A stretch of DNA of 64,000 nucleotides from NCBI GenBank assembly GCA_017893485.1, contig CM030362.1:37604984-37668983 (forward strand). Reading direction: 5' to 3'. Shown one piece after another: positions 1 through 12,694 of this stretch. The notes under the pieces were generated by a model that saw only the letters and a list, made by a program, of their open reading frames with translations, made no database searches and had not been told where the DNA came from. The position numbers and the translations under genes are program-made. Source of the stretch: Hemerocallis citrina (taxonomy: Eukaryota > Streptophyta > Magnoliopsida > Asparagales > Asphodelaceae). Position 1 is the first letter of the stretch. The number at the start of each line of letters is the position of its first letter.

Positions 1-930
1 TTCTGAAAAAATAATTATTAAATTAGAATAATTAATTAATATTTTTGATAATTAATTATTTAATTCGAAAAATGAATAAAAAATTCAAAAAAATTAGAAA
101 AAATTCAGAAAAATCTGGAAAAATCACCAAAAATCCAGAAAATTCTGAGGACATTTTTGGGTATTTTACAAACCCATAATAACACCTTTACACCCCGAGC
201 AAGATTCCAAACTCCCTTAAGAACACCGATAAAATCTCGTACGCCATTAGAACAGTAAAACTACTCCTCAAAGGCTGATCAAACTCAGTCTTCGGGAGTG
301 GGGGGCTCGTGATATGGCTAAAAATAGGATTAAATCGGGACCGTTCACATCAGACGCGAATCTCAAAGCTCAGGGGTAAAACGGTGATTTCACCTACTAG
401 CGGGTCCGAAGCGGGTACTGGGTCTCCTTCTCACAGATCCAATAACCCGCGAACGGATCCACCTCAACTGGGTACGGGTCCCGACCCGATACAAACCCAG
501 TCCGACAGGATAGAATTAGGGTCTCTGATTAAACTAAATCAACGGGCCTGATTCGCGACTATCCTCTCACCGGGAATTAAGGGATTACATTCCTAATCTG
601 ATTACGAGGATTTTATGCCTTATCAGATCACATGAATCACATTCCTTATCTGATCCTAACGGCGACTATAAATACCCCCCACCCATCTCCATTAAGAGGT
701 AATCAATCTTTTGCTAGTTAAACGCTCTTTCATAATCATTTCTGGTTACTGACTTGAGCGTCGGAGGGTGCGTCGTCGGGATCAACCCCGGTGTCTCGCA
801 CTTCCTTGCAGGTGAACGGTGGGAGTCAACGGTCAAGCTCCGGTGGAACAGGTTAGGTGTTTGGTATTCAGGTTTTCCAAGAACTCACAAATTCTATCTG
901 TTTACCCCCACACCAGATTTAGCGGTAACA
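1..930. repeat. Decayed LTR-type sequence (Tat/Athila-like character)
   Basis: No gene is seen here. The first 180 bases are very A-rich with repeated 'aaaaatcc(a)gaaaa' words. A moderately GC-rich stretch follows, then a TATA-like 'ctataaata' near 667, and then a 'gacttgagcgtcggaggg' segment near 752. That order (A-rich, GC-rich, TATA box, short leader) resembles LTRs of Tat/Athila-group Ty3/gypsy elements. I could not define both ends or a TSD, so the family is an inference. The short open frames at 309-551 and 754-1059 look incidental. Confidence 0.35.
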
Positions 931-958
931 AAAAGTAAGGAAGATAATATTAACAAAA

Positions 959-1030
959 TGCGTTTGCCGGGAGTCGAACCCGAGTCTATTGCTTGGAAGG
1001 CAATTATCCTAACCGTTGGACTACAAACGC
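959..1030 (-). tRNA. tRNA-Gly (anticodon UCC)
   Basis: On the minus strand a 72-nt cloverleaf can be folded by eye. The 7-bp acceptor stem pairs GCGTTTG with CAAACGC, with A as discriminator base. The anticodon arm pairs ATTGC with GCAAT around the loop CTTCCAA, giving anticodon UCC (Gly). The T loop is TTCGACT and the D loop contains AACGGTTA. Four T residues follow the 3' end directly (plus-strand A run 955-958), matching a Pol III terminator. There is no intron and CCA is not encoded, as expected for a plant nuclear tRNA. It looks intact. Confidence 0.95.
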
Positions 1031-1114
1031 TATTGTTGTTTTTGAAACTCCGTGGATAAAACTTATAGTTATCATTTCATACATGAACTAGATGAAGATA
1101 CAATTTGTCATAAC

Positions 1115-1360
1115 GTGTAATGCAAGTGGCAAGACTTCTCACTCTTAAGTGAAAGGTCAGATGTTCAATTCCGACCTTAAACAAAATTTATTTGGAATGT
1201 TGGAAAATCTCTTTTCCCAATGTGGGCGGTTCGTGGATATCTTAAGACCCTCAATAGGTTATAGGAAGAGAATATTCTAGCTACCATTATCTGTCAGGAT
1301 TTGACGTACCTCGTGGTTAACCATAGAGAGGCTGATAACCACTGTGTCGCAATGAGGGGT
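1115..1360 (+). repeat. Candidate tRNA-derived SINE fragment
   Basis: A Pol III-like box A word (tggcaagacttc, near 1127) is followed about 35 bases later by a box B-like word (gttcaattcc, near 1163). About 190 bases of tRNA-unrelated sequence come next. This head-plus-body layout fits a plant SINE. No clear 3' tail or TSD was found, and the boundaries are approximate. Confidence 0.4.
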
Positions 1361-1552
1361 TCAGAGGCCCTCGAGATCTCTGTTGGAGAAGGTAATTGGG
1401 ATATCATAGCCTTTGGTAAAAGAGATGTTGTGCATTGAGTTTGCTTCTCTAATGAAGGCCTTTGTGAAGGAGTTAAACTCCCTTCTCATAGGGCCACCAT
1501 GGATAGAATGGTGAATGGTCAGGAGTTCAGAATCTTGGATCTCAAGAACCAT
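1361..1552 (-). pseudogene. Retroelement pol-like remnant (possibly Tat-type, near the protease)
   Basis: A 63-residue open frame ends in 'DIPITFSNRDLEGL' and has an upstream 'IHGG' motif. This layout recalls the linker just before the protease domain of plant Tat/Retand polyproteins (…I.GG … ITF…D). It has no flanking coding continuity and is a remnant at best. The assignment is by resemblance only. Confidence 0.3.
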
Positions 1553-3658
1553 CTTCTTGCTCTTTTGTCATGGTTATGTATTTGCAAGTTCGTATTCCTT
1601 TATCATCATTTAAATTTTGATTTTGGTTGCTATTTATGCATACTTAGGTTTCTTGCAGGTACATGATAGAGACTTGGCATATTTAATTGTCAAAACTTCG
1701 GCTGATTGTTAATTTCATTGATATTTACGTATGAATACTACTGTATTTGGAATTTCGGTTCTATGAATCATGTGAAGTTACGGTTTATCATTATTCATAC
1801 AACAACACAATACTCTCGTGTTACCTAATTTTAATTTGTCTCGAAAATTTGCAGCTTCATTTACTTTTACCTTTCAGCAAAACTAAAAACTTTAGGTTAA
1901 CCTATGCATACTATCGAGTAACTGAACTTCCAGAGTTTCTCACTTTTGTGGTTTTGAGAAGTACAAGCATGTAGCAAATATCTACCTGCTTTAGAATGCT
2001 CATCTTTTTCAATACACTTAAATTCCATGCAATACACTGATTATCTTCCTCAGTTATGATTCTGTATTGATGAGAGACCAAGCCACGTTGCAGCGCAGGT
2101 GTGCTAGCACTCTTTTCTTCTTGTTAGATTCAAAATATTAACCAATACCAAGATGTACATGTCTTAATTGACTGAGGAGTTCTTTATTGTGTAATTTGGT
2201 TATGTTTATGTTTTAATCATCGCCTGGTCTTATGGAATTTTCACAAAATCTCCATGTCTTCCAAGTGATTCCAAATTACTTCCTTATAATTTTCCATACA
2301 CTTATTTGTTAACACTTTACAGATAGTTGTGGCATACACTCTCGCATTATGCAAAATGTATTCTAATTTCCCTGTTTCCCCATTGAGTGTATTCTTATTC
2401 ATTCTACCGAGGCTTTACCATTGGGGCTTCATAACTTGTGCTATGTTTTAGACGTTTCTCTCAATAATTTGTTTTCAGGAGAGGGTGTCCAACTGAATCT
2501 TGTCTATTGTCTCTGATGTAATTGAGAATATGTCCTGACTCAAAAATTCTATCTCTTGCTTCTGCCCTGAATCACATATTCATCTCTTGATACTTACCAT
2601 GCATCGGCAATTTCTTATATAAATAGTAGAAATAGAGTTCTTAAAAAATAGAGCTAAGCTTCAATTCATGTCATATTGGGTAGGTGCATGGGGTTCTTTC
2701 GTATCAATGAGCTTGGAGGTGACATTTGTGTTACCGTTGAGGACGACGGCAGTTGTGGTTGTGGATGGCAGTGACGTTGGATGATAGACAAGCTTGGGGA
2801 TGAGAGAAATGGCTCAATTTTGACATATTCATATCAAATTGGGTGGGTTCTCTCATTTATTGGAATGGAAATGTTTGGGGTCGGATTGGAATTTGCTTTG
2901 GCTTGGTCGACGGACAAGTAGAATTGACATTTGTTGTATTATACTTATGTAGGTTGTTATTATTTTTTGTTAGAGAAACTCTCTTGTATGGATGGGGCGA
3001 ATTCTCTTTTTTGTGAAGAATGAATATCATGATTCAGCCTGTTGGGTTTCATGAACTTCATACTCCATCTTTTGATTGTATAATTCGTTAAACTCTTTTT
3101 TAATGAAATAAGGGAGAATTTTGATCCACCGTTAACAACACAAAAATAAATGGAGCAAAGCATGAAGATAGTGATCTATTGGAGATAACAAAACCACCTA
3201 CCAGCAAGATGTCATAACTCCATTGGCTAATTATTACACGCATCAGTTTCATTCCAAAAAGGAAAAGATACACACATTATTCTCCAGTTTTTCGCTAACA
3301 AGGTACAAGTGTCCTCATAATTTTTCACACACTTGTTTTTTGGAATTTTAACAGATAAATGGTGGTAGATAAATGCTGATATATGGTGCACCTTTTGATC
3401 CAGCATTGTGCAAACGCCCTTCTAATATTTTCTATTTGGGTTTTTCCATATTTCGATTCCATAGATCTCACTCACAAAAAAACCAATGTCTCACTCACAA
3501 TATGAAACTAATCCTAACTAACAACTTTTGTTACAAATATATAATTTCATATAACTCTTCAAAAGTACTTTTTTAGAGTTGCATCCAAATTGTGAGCGAG
3601 TTATATGGAATTAGCTATTTGTGAGTGAGGTATATGGAATTGAAACATTTGTTAGTGA
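1553..3658. other. Intergenic, no supported gene
   Basis: This AT-rich stretch contains only short unrelated open frames (for example 1747-1974 and 2960-3163) without recognisable domains. Near 3455-3658 a word of the type 'gtgagtgag.tatatggaatt' recurs several times, once as the complement (3460-3510) and twice directly (3590-3645). This suggests a decayed inverted-repeat element into which the next Copia LTR inserted. Confidence 0.5.
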
Positions 3659-3919
3659 TGTTGAGTTCTAACTGCGGAATAACTCACTAACAATATGCAA
3701 AACAATATAATAAAAAACAAGAGAACAAAAGCAATAAAAAATAATCACACAAGAACACATGAGATATTTTTCGAGGTTCACCCAATGCAAAGGTTACTTC
3801 CCCACTTCCCCACGCAGAGGTACTCCTGCGATTTTCATTAAAAATATGAAGAACAAGTTTACAAATCTCTCAAGAACTCATCCCCAAGATGTAGGGTTCT
3901 CTCTATCTCCCTATCTCTC

Positions 3920-6900
3920 TGTCACGCCCCGCTTCCCAAAAAGAAATACGGAATACGGATACGTGACTAAGTCCAGCGAATGATTTTCATCATCCATAAG
4001 CTGTCAGGATCTTTAAAACATTTCACAGGAATATCAGAGTAATAAGCAATGAGAAGTCAACCACGTATGCATAAATAAATCAATATACCAACAGAATTTA
4101 CTTGAAACAAAATCTAATAATCTCAAATAAACCAAATCTGGACAAGTCAATAATTCTGGGACACATTGCACAATACAAATAATCCAACTAATAGATACAT
4201 TTATTCAAAAATAAGCAACATGAAATAATAATAATAGCAAGAACTCCAACATCTAAAATCTCAGATCACTTACTTCATCGGGCAGCTGGTCACCATAATC
4301 TGCAATTTAATAAATTGCAGGAAGAGGAAAAAAGAAAACAAAATGCTCGTCAATGCAAGTTACGGGCCACTTGTAGTGCAGGCACAAGTACAGGAAAAGA
4401 TAAAAAAATATAAAGTAACATCGGAAGCATATATAGCATGGAATAGGCATGAAAGAGCAAAACAGAATGTCTACCATGAATCAAAAAACAGAATTAAGTA
4501 ACATGGTGTACCAATGGGGTGCAGATAACATGTATCGGGTGTCAAGTATCATGCAGGCAGGTAAACATGTAACAGATGAACATGTAAACAGGTAGCATGT
4601 ACAGGTAAGCATGTAACAGGTGGCATGTTATGTCAAGTCTTGTATTTAATTCTAACTAGGTAGCATTTCATGCGTCCCAAACTTTTACCACATGGTTGCT
4701 ACATTCAAACAAGTTACGCTTAGATTTCGTAGTGAAATCTATAGGGTCGTGTACTCAGGGATCAGGAAAACAGGTACATGAATAGGTACGGGTAGAACCT
4801 ACTGGTCCTCTTTTGAGTACACCTTCCTATAGGGAAGCGTGCAGTCAAGTAATCAGGTAAACATGTACAGGTAGAACCTACTTGTCCTCTTCCGAGTACA
4901 CCTTCTTGTAAGGAAGCGTGCAGTTAGGTAATCAGGTAAATAAGATCGTGTATCATGTAGTCAGGAAACACGTAACAGGTAGGGACAAGGTCCCCTTCCA
5001 AGTACACATTTTTATATTTTCCACTACTAAATCTTTCCCTTAACTCCGGCTTGGTTATTTGTTATTATTATCAAACAGGCATGTATGTATCACAAACAGG
5101 GCAAGAATAATATGGCATGAGCAAGTAACAGGTTCAGGTTGAAAGATAAACATGCACAGGTGGAAGACAACTCATAAAAGATTGGGACAACGAAAATTAT
5201 AGTTCAGGACAGCAAGACGGTACTGCACTAAATCTGAAATTCCCGTTGCGATAAATGTGCAAATCTAGATCCGTCAAAAAATCTGGAAAATAGACTCTCC
5301 GCCGAATCCAGCAAATATATATAAGTCATATGACATTTCACAAAATCAAGACTCAAAATAGATTTGTATTCAGAAAACATGTTCAGCCAGACATCAAAAG
5401 TTTGTATTCATAAACAGGAAAACAACATAAAAATGTATTGATTAAATCCAAGAAAAATCTGGGGTATTCCCTAGTATGTTTAGTAACAAAAAATAAAGTT
5501 TCATAATTTTCCAACATAGATAGAATAGTCAAGTAAAACCAGAAAGCAGCAAGATACAGAAAGTTTGTAAATCTAGAATCATAAACACAAAGTACTAAAA
5601 CAGCAATAGATTACAAAATATAATTCGAAATCCAGATCCGTCAAAAGGGTGATAAAATAGATACAGTAGGCTACAATTATTATTCACAAAGTTTTTATAA
5701 AAAGTAAATAGAATAAGTTTCTTTACTGAGCATTATGAAATTTCTGCAAGTATAATGGTTGTTTGCAAGTATAGAATAGTTTATAAAAGTCATCAATTAA
5801 ATTCACAAAATTTATGAGTTAATCCCATCAAGTCTAGTTGTACTCAGAAAAATATTGGATCAAAATGTTACCTTTATCATCAGTATAAAAATAAATTACT
5901 CTCCAGAATTCATATAAAACCGAATCTGTAATTTTCTACACATCTGTAGTAAAATAGCCATAACTTGCAAGTCATAAATTGAAACTGAGGTATGTCAAAA
6001 AATATGGAAAGCAGACAGAATTCTATACAATTCATATTCACAAATATTTTTGATATACTGACATTAATAGGGTTTAAAATACTGAACAAAAACGGGATAA
6101 CAACAAATACAAAAATATTCTTTATGCATAAAATCAACTAGGTCATATGTAACACATCCAAATCATAACGAAGTGTGCAATAGGGTATACTAGATGTCCA
6201 AGCAATATGGTATAGGGTATTTAACAAATTAACAACAGGATATATACTACTAGTAACAGGTCAAGCATGCAAGATTCTCACATCATATTAAGGTTCACGA
6301 CCAACATACATATATGCAATAGGGATTAATTAGATCTAAGTTAAACTTCATGTCGTGTGTGTAACTAGAGACGACTACGGACAGATCAACACATAGAGAC
6401 AAGATATAACAGGGGTTTTGCACATGAATTGTCTCTAGAACACAACTACGCTACATGCGGTATTTAGTACTTGTATTTGCAACAAAAATTAATACAAGTT
6501 ACTTGTCTTATAGCCGACGATGAAAACGACGAAGCAAGAGCAAGAATAACGGGAACAGATTTCCGGGCACGAACTCAACGAACGAACGAACCCACGAACA
6601 AAGATCACAACTCTCGGGATTAACACACGCACACAAGAGCCAAGACAGCCCGGGTGTGCACTGTGTCGAGGGAATGGCGACGGCAAGCGGCGGGAGACAA
6701 CACTGCGGCAGCTGCTATTGCTATTTGCCGCTACGGGTGGCATCATGATGTCGTGGACCAGGTCGACAGGATGTCGCGCTGGGTTGGGCGTCTGGTGGTC
6801 GGGTGGCTCCGTAGGAGGGTGTCGCTGTGGTCTACGGAACACAGCACCGAGGTGCTGTCGCTCTGGCTTCGCTGTTCTAGCGGCGCGACAGGAGACATGG

Positions 6901-7466
6901 AGGGGACCAGGGGGGTGCGTCGGGATGCTAGGGACGGGAAGGAGCACAGGGATGATGGCAGAAGAGGGGATGGGTTTAGATGAGTGCAGGCTAGGGTTTC
7001 AGGGTGGAAGGGATGAAGGTGAAGTAATAGGCGGCTGAATAATAGGGTTGGGGAATATACAGTAGTATATATAGGAAGATATAGGGTTAGGGTGTTGATG
7101 GGTAACGGGTTGGGGGTGTTATTGGGTATGAGGTTATAAGGATCCAATAGTGAATTAATGGGTTTAATAGGGTTTTGAATAGGATAAATATCCATAATAA
7201 CGAGATGGGAAAAGGAAAAAAAAATAGGACAAGAACAATTTAAATGATGAGGATAAAAAATAATGGCTCGATCAACCAAGAATGGAATAATAGGTAGACG
7301 AATTGAATCAAGAAGATCGAATAAAAAGACGACAAATCAAAATTGATGAATATATTAAAAAAAATCCAATACACGGTTCAAAAGAGACGGAGAGATACAA
7401 AAGGAATAAACACCCAAAAAGAAAAATACATCAAAAAATTACAGAAAAGGGAAAACATGGGTTACA
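3920..7466 (-). mobile_element. Large solo LTR (about 3.5 kb), nested
   Basis: It runs from TGTCACGCCCCG (3920) to GGGTTACA (7466) with the perfect TSD CTCTC (3915-3919 and 7467-7471). On the minus strand it starts TGTAACCCATG and ends GGGGCGTGACA. The likely transcription start on the minus strand is near 7050, where TATATA words are followed by a C-rich leader (7030 down to 6500) typical of Tekay/Del-type LTRs. Open frames on either strand at 6489-7279 lie in this GC-rich leader and are not genes. No PBS or polypurine tract borders it, so it is a solo LTR. Confidence 0.8.
4791..4948 (+). repeat. Two-copy tandem repeat, 79-bp period, in the solo LTR
   Basis: Two units beginning 'ggtagaacct' start at 4791 and 4870. 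Both carry 'gagtacacctt' and 'ggaagcgtgcagt' at matching offsets. A weaker third trace (caggtagggac… near 4976) follows. Such short tandem units are common in long plant LTRs. Confidence 0.75.
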
Positions 7467-8669
7467 CTCTCTCTGACAGCTAATAGATCTCTCTTTTCTT
7501 TTTTCATTACCTTCAAATCGTACACAATACAATATATATAGGTTTTCATCAGATCTAATCTCAGCCACAGATCAATCAGCGCCGCTCCGATCGACCGCAA
7601 CTTTGGACGGTCGACCGTTTATGTCTTCGACTGTACATGGATCCAACAGAGAGTGGGTCGATCGATTGCACGGTCAACCGGTCATTCCTTTAGGTGTACA
7701 AGGTTTTAGCAGCGAGTGAAACGATCGACTGCACGGTCAATTGTACACTGCATGTACATGGTCAGTCGGGTGTGTGATCGACCGCAACTCTACCTGCAGC
7801 TTCTGACAACTCTTGACCTACTTGCTTCCACTTCGACTGTTCTTCTTGTTAATCTTCTTCAGCACATTATCGTAAACTGAATCCACAAACCCTAACAAGT
7901 GACCCGTGTGGGAAAAACTTTCTTTTATCATTGTGTTAGCAATTTATCTCTGAATACTATTAAAAAGTGAAGCCTCGTTGATTATGCCTAATTCGACCCA
8001 TAATCCAAAGTATCCCTACAGTTTTTTTTTATATATAAAGGAAATACATTAGACTTGCACAAACGAAATGGCCGACCGTTTTCGTGGAATGTGCAACTCG
8101 GGGCTGAATTAGGGGTGGCATTCGGGCTCGTCGGGTCGGGCCGGGCCGGGCCAAAATCCAGCGGGCCAGACCCGGCCGGGCTGGAGGGATTCCCGGTCCG
8201 GGCGGGGCCGGAATGGAGTGGGGGAAGGAGAGGCCCAGACCCAGCCCTAGGCCCTTAGCTTGGCCAGGCCGGCCTATGCGGGTTGTAGGTTTTAATAATA
8301 ATATAGATTTTTTATTTTAAATTGTAGAATAAGGGCATAAATTATGGGAGACTGAATTTAGACAATAATTGTAAGAACTTAGTATAGAATAAAGGGAAAG
8401 ATTCATGTATTTTTTTCTTCTTCAATGAATTACAAAATTTAAAATATAATCAAATAAATAAACAACATTTCATACAAATAAAGTGATTGAATTTTAAATT
8501 ACAAGTTGAGGGAAAGTATAGGCTTTAGAGTTCGAAATGACCTACATTTAGATTTAAGAGAAGACATTGGACTATTGTCGTGCACTTCTACTTAACCTAA
8601 ATATAGAATCTCATCACCCTAAATTTTCCAATTATTTGAAATACGTGATCCGTAGTGCATATTCAATCT

Positions 8670-10530
8670 TCATTCGTCGCTACTTGATCTGTTTTGTGCC
8701 GTTTGAACTTTGAAGTAAATCTTGAGTTCTTTCTTTGCTTTCATCCAATCTTCCGCACATACTAGTATCTCCAAATTCTTCGAAAGCAAGTGATTCCTGA
8801 TTGGGCTCATAAACCTGTCACCAAGTGAAAAAACACTTTCCGATGCAACAGTTGACACCGGAGGAGTTAGCAAATCTTTAAGCATACGAGAAAAAATATC
8901 AAAAGTAGTTTCATTGTGTTTCCAAAATGATAACACATCAACTATATCATCGACGGGAGATTGTGCATTATACCAATTCAACTCATTAGGTGCATTTGTT
9001 CTTGGTTTTTTTGATTTTATAAGATTTGAAACATCATTTGTTGAAAATGCAAGACTATTTTCCTTTGATATGGAAGAAGAATAAGAAGAACTAATAGGTT
9101 GTGATTGTGTAGTATTAGATGCATAAAGTCTATCGTAACTATCATATAAATTATTCAAAACATGTTCAAATTGTGTAGTAAAAAAACATGATCATAGCCT
9201 TCTATTTCGTCGTGTGGAGAATATGAATAAAAAATCTCAATTAAATTCTTTGTACCCTCTAACTTTATAACGGGATTCATTACACTAGACGCTCAATATA
9301 GCATAGGAAGATGATAAAAATATTTCATAGAATTTATATTAGCGGCATAAACCATTGTTCCAATATAAGAGTCGCTTATGAAATATTTAATAGTGGTCAT
9401 CAGAGTAACAATTGTATGTAAAATACCACTATATGTAGATGAATATGTTTTCGAAAATTACAAAGTTACATCATTAAAATGTTTTAATTTTTTTAACAAA
9501 CTATCAGCAAAAAACCAAAATTTATCATCTATTCTACAATCTTTCATACCCATTGCAAGACAAAATTCTTTTAAACCTTGCCTATAATGAGTAACTACAC
9601 TTAAAAGTTCATATGCTGAATTCCAACGATATCTAACATGTTTAGAAAAACGTTAAAATGTGATTTCCATAAGTTTACACCAATGATGAAAAGATTGATA
9701 TGTAGGACCACTCAAAGTAATAAAATTAACAGAAACTCTCATTGCACTAATCTTATCGTGTCCGTATTTAGTGCGTCTTGTACACAAATATTTAAAATAT
9801 GACGAGCGCATCTAACATGAAAAATATTGGGTTCTATAGGATTTAACATAATTTTCAAAGTATAAATTATCTTAGTATTATTAGAGGCATTATCAAAATC
9901 AATAGCAAAAAGTTTATATATAAATACCAAATTTATGACATGCATCCATGATGTGTGTTGCAATTATCTTACCCTTATGTGAGTACCTAAAAAATCCGAA
10001 AGAAATAATCATCTTCTGAAGTAATCAATCGGAATCTATCCAATGACAAGTTACACACATCATTGGTACATCGTTAACGCCTACCCAACCATCGGATGTC
10101 AACCTTACAATTTAGTGATGTTAATGTTGCAACTAACATCTCCTTAGCCTCTTCATAGACTAATTTACAATCTCCCTTGACCACATTTCTAGCGATTCAT
10201 TTATAATGGAGGTTTAATGCGGTTTTGGTTAAAACTCTATAGATTCCTACTTTCGGCATACGAAAAATGTAATTCATCCTTAATTACTAATCTAGTCATT
10301 TCCCTACGAACTGTATCGTGATCATAGCTATGGTTATCTACGTGACCGGTCATAGGGTTTATTTTTTGTTGTGTTGTGTCTTGTGATTATTCAAGTTAGC
10401 ATTTATCTAAGTGTCACTTAAGTGTGCCCGTTCCCGCACCTAATTTAAACTTATATGCCGTTTTACACTTATTAAAAATCTTAAGTCCTACATTTTTATC
10501 TCAAAAAGTGTAATATATGTGTACTTCGGA
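8670..10530 (-). pseudogene. hAT transposase remnants (BED finger to dimerisation domain)
   Basis: Three conserved pieces lie in order on the minus strand. Near 10520-10405 there is a BED zinc-finger trace (…FKLGAGTGTLK, then a stop, then HLDKC). At 9963-9739 the RNase H-like catalytic core segment includes IDFDNASNN and HVRCARHILNICVQD. At 9158-8670 the C-terminal hAT dimerisation domain includes LLTPPVSTVASESVFS and a following SP.RNHLL motif. These match the plant RICESLEEPER/BED-type hAT transposases. Stops and frame changes separate the pieces, so the gene is dead. Confidence 0.85.
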
Positions 10531-11102
10531 AGTGGGTCATCTTGATTTACAAGATTGAGAAGGGGTTTGTTCCATATCTTGTGAATCTATATCTTATACT
10601 ATTACATCATCTATGTGTGTGTAGGGAATATCATTAAAATTGAGAATACTATCAAAATTTCTACATGTTTCTTCACTATCTATCTATGGAATGAAAGGAA
10701 CGCGACGAGATGATGTGGACTCTTGGCTACAGCCGCTACCGCATTATCGTTTTGATGTCATCTAATTATGAACTAGAGTATGTATGTTTAAAAAAAAAAA
10801 ATCTAAAAATAAGAAGAACATTAAAAAAACCACAAACAATAAACTATGAACTATATGTTATCAAAAAAAGTATACAAAACGAGTAAAGAGAGTTCAAAAT
10901 AACACAAAGAACAAATTATGAACATGTGTATGCTAATAAACAAAATATAAAAAAGAAGAAAAGAGAGTTCAACAAAACAACAACAATAAATTATGAACTA
11001 GTAAATTATCAACCACTAAAATCAAAAAGGAGAAAGAGAAGAGAACAATGCTACTATAAAGATTAAACAAATACAATGTTACAGAATGTGTAGATTGAAG
11101 AA

Positions 11103-11235
11103 TGAGAGTTGAGAGAGTTGAGAACTTGTTCTTGCAAGATTGAGAGCACTTGAGTCCTGAGAGAGTTGAAAACTTGTTCTTGCAAGATTGAGAGCACTTG
11201 AGTCCTGAGAGAGTTGAGAGATTGAGAGCACTTGA
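11103..11235 (+). repeat. 48-bp tandem repeat in the hAT 5' region
   Basis: Units starting 'gagagttga(g/a)aacttg' recur at 11113 and 11161, each with 'ttgcaagattgagagcacttgagtcct'-type content. A third partial unit ends near 11235. The overlapping open frames at 11063-11351 (minus) only mirror this repeat. It lies upstream of the transposase remnants and might once have been a subterminal transposase-binding region (inference). Confidence 0.7.
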
Positions 11236-11631
11236 TGTTGATCACTTGATTGAGTTGATTCCACAAAATGCAAGAGAATAGAGTATAAATGATAGAATTT
11301 GTGAAGATAAATAAATGAAATGAGGTTGTATATATTGATTTCACATAACACCCAAAAAACTAGATAGTAAATATCCGTTGGGGGGTAGTTTAGTAATTCA
11401 ATAAATCAATTTTTTAATAAAAAATTCAAAAATTTCAAAGATAATGGGGCAACGGTCGGATCGGACGGGCCGAATATGGACCGGTTCGATGAGGGTTTTT
11501 TAGGCCAAAGGTGCAGCCCGACCAAGCCCATGTTGGGGAGGTGGTTCGGGTCTGGTTTGGATCGATTTGGTGGTGGGTCGGGCCGGGCCGGTCTCGGGTT
11601 GAACCATCCCCACGCCACCCTTAGGCTGAAC

Positions 11632-12690
11632 GACCGACGTGGGGCTGTGCGCATAGACGAACCACCCGACCATTCTCGTTGTATTGATTTCTCAGTCAAT
11701 CTCAGAGTTTGGGCCTAAATTTTTTTTAGCTCGGTTCGGAATTAGGTCATGTAGGGTCCATCAGAGTCTAGTTCGGGGGGGGGGGGGGGGGGGGGGGTCC
11801 AATCTTTCAGTCACAGGGGCCGAATCAGGGATCGAGTCATGTTAGGTCCTTACCCACCCGTTAAAATTTCCCCACATAGGCTACTTACACTCCCCTAATA
11901 TATATTTACAAATTTTAGTCTAATTTGATTCCTAAACATCCAAAGTATCTCTCAAATCCCTTATTAATTTTTTTTGTTTTGAAGGGTTAGTGTTAGACTT
12001 GCATGAACGTATGGATCGGTATGCCGTTTTTGTGGAATGTGCAAGGCGAGGCTATGCGACATGGACGGACCACCCGATCGTCTTCGTGGGATGTGCAACA
12101 CAAGGCCGAACGAACGATGCATGATAGACTAATAAAAAACACTTTCCAATTTCATGAAGACCGACTTCAATGACTTACACACTATACAAAGTTTAACACA
12201 CACATCCCACATCTCTACTATTTTAATGGGAGAGTTGGGGTTTGTAACAAACAAACCCTAACTTTGTAACTATATAAATACGTATAATATACGTTCAAAC
12301 TATATCCAACAAATATAAATGTGCACCGCACGTGTGGCCCAAATCAAAACATTCAAATATAAATTATTTTTTTTCTTATTCGACATATATTCATTTAATT
12401 TGGTGACTTTACTTTTTGTAGACGTGCATCACACGTACATTATACTAGTACTTAATAAAAGGTTGGCTTCACACAACATATTATCCCCTTTTCTAATATA
12501 TGTATTGCTGCAAATGTAATGTGCGCATTAACTTAATGTGCATTATATGTGCTGAACTTTTTTGTTTCTCTTTTTTCAAGAAAGCATATTTTGGTATCTT
12601 CCTCAATTCTTTTTTAATACATGTCATTTTTCCAAACTATTTGCAGAAAGAAGATAGTTGTCATACTATTTGCGCTCCGGGACTCAACAA
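11632..12690. other. Intergenic sequence with 23-G run and a repeated flank
   Basis: No gene was found. A homopolymer of 23 G lies at 11775-11797. The stretch at 11994-12100 (agacttgca…, gtggaatgtgcaa) resembles the left flank of the hAT element at 8051-8095. This suggests that the hAT transposon sits inside a repeated low-copy sequence. The rest is AT-rich with no recognisable signal. Confidence 0.5.
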
Positions 12691-12694
12691 CTAG

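Larger units (their letters stand above)
3659..7897 (-). mobile_element. Copia-type solo LTR, interrupted by a second solo LTR
   Basis: The sequence begins TGTTGAGTTC at 3659 and ends CCTAACA at 7897 on the plus strand. It is flanked by the perfect 5-bp TSD AGTGA (3654-3658 and 7898-7902). Subtracting the nested insertion (3920-7466 plus one TSD copy) leaves about 687 bp. Reading on the minus strand it starts TGTTAGGGTT. Internal GTCGACCG-like words (7600-7790) are shared with LTRs at 56269-57231 and 61459-62145. No internal retroelement genes are present, so it is a solo LTR formed by LTR-LTR recombination. Calling it Copia is an inference from LTR size and style. Confidence 0.8.
8110..11623 (-). 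mobile_element. Decayed hAT DNA transposon
   Basis: Terminal inverted repeats are taggggtggcattcggg at the left and, as complement of the right end, taagggtggcgtgggg. GC-rich GGGCCGGGCC subterminal repeats lie at both ends (8130-8280 and 11560-11605). The flanking 8-bp TSD is ggctgaat (8102-8109) and ggctgaac (11624-11631), one mismatch apart. An 8-bp TSD and this TIR type mark the hAT superfamily. The interior carries broken transposase pieces on the minus strand. The element is non-functional as read. Confidence 0.85.

Noticed and set aside
6489..7279. Overlapping open frames on both strands in GC-rich DNA
   Set aside because: They lie in the leader part of the 3.5-kb solo LTR, show no domain, and mirror each other because of low stop-codon density.
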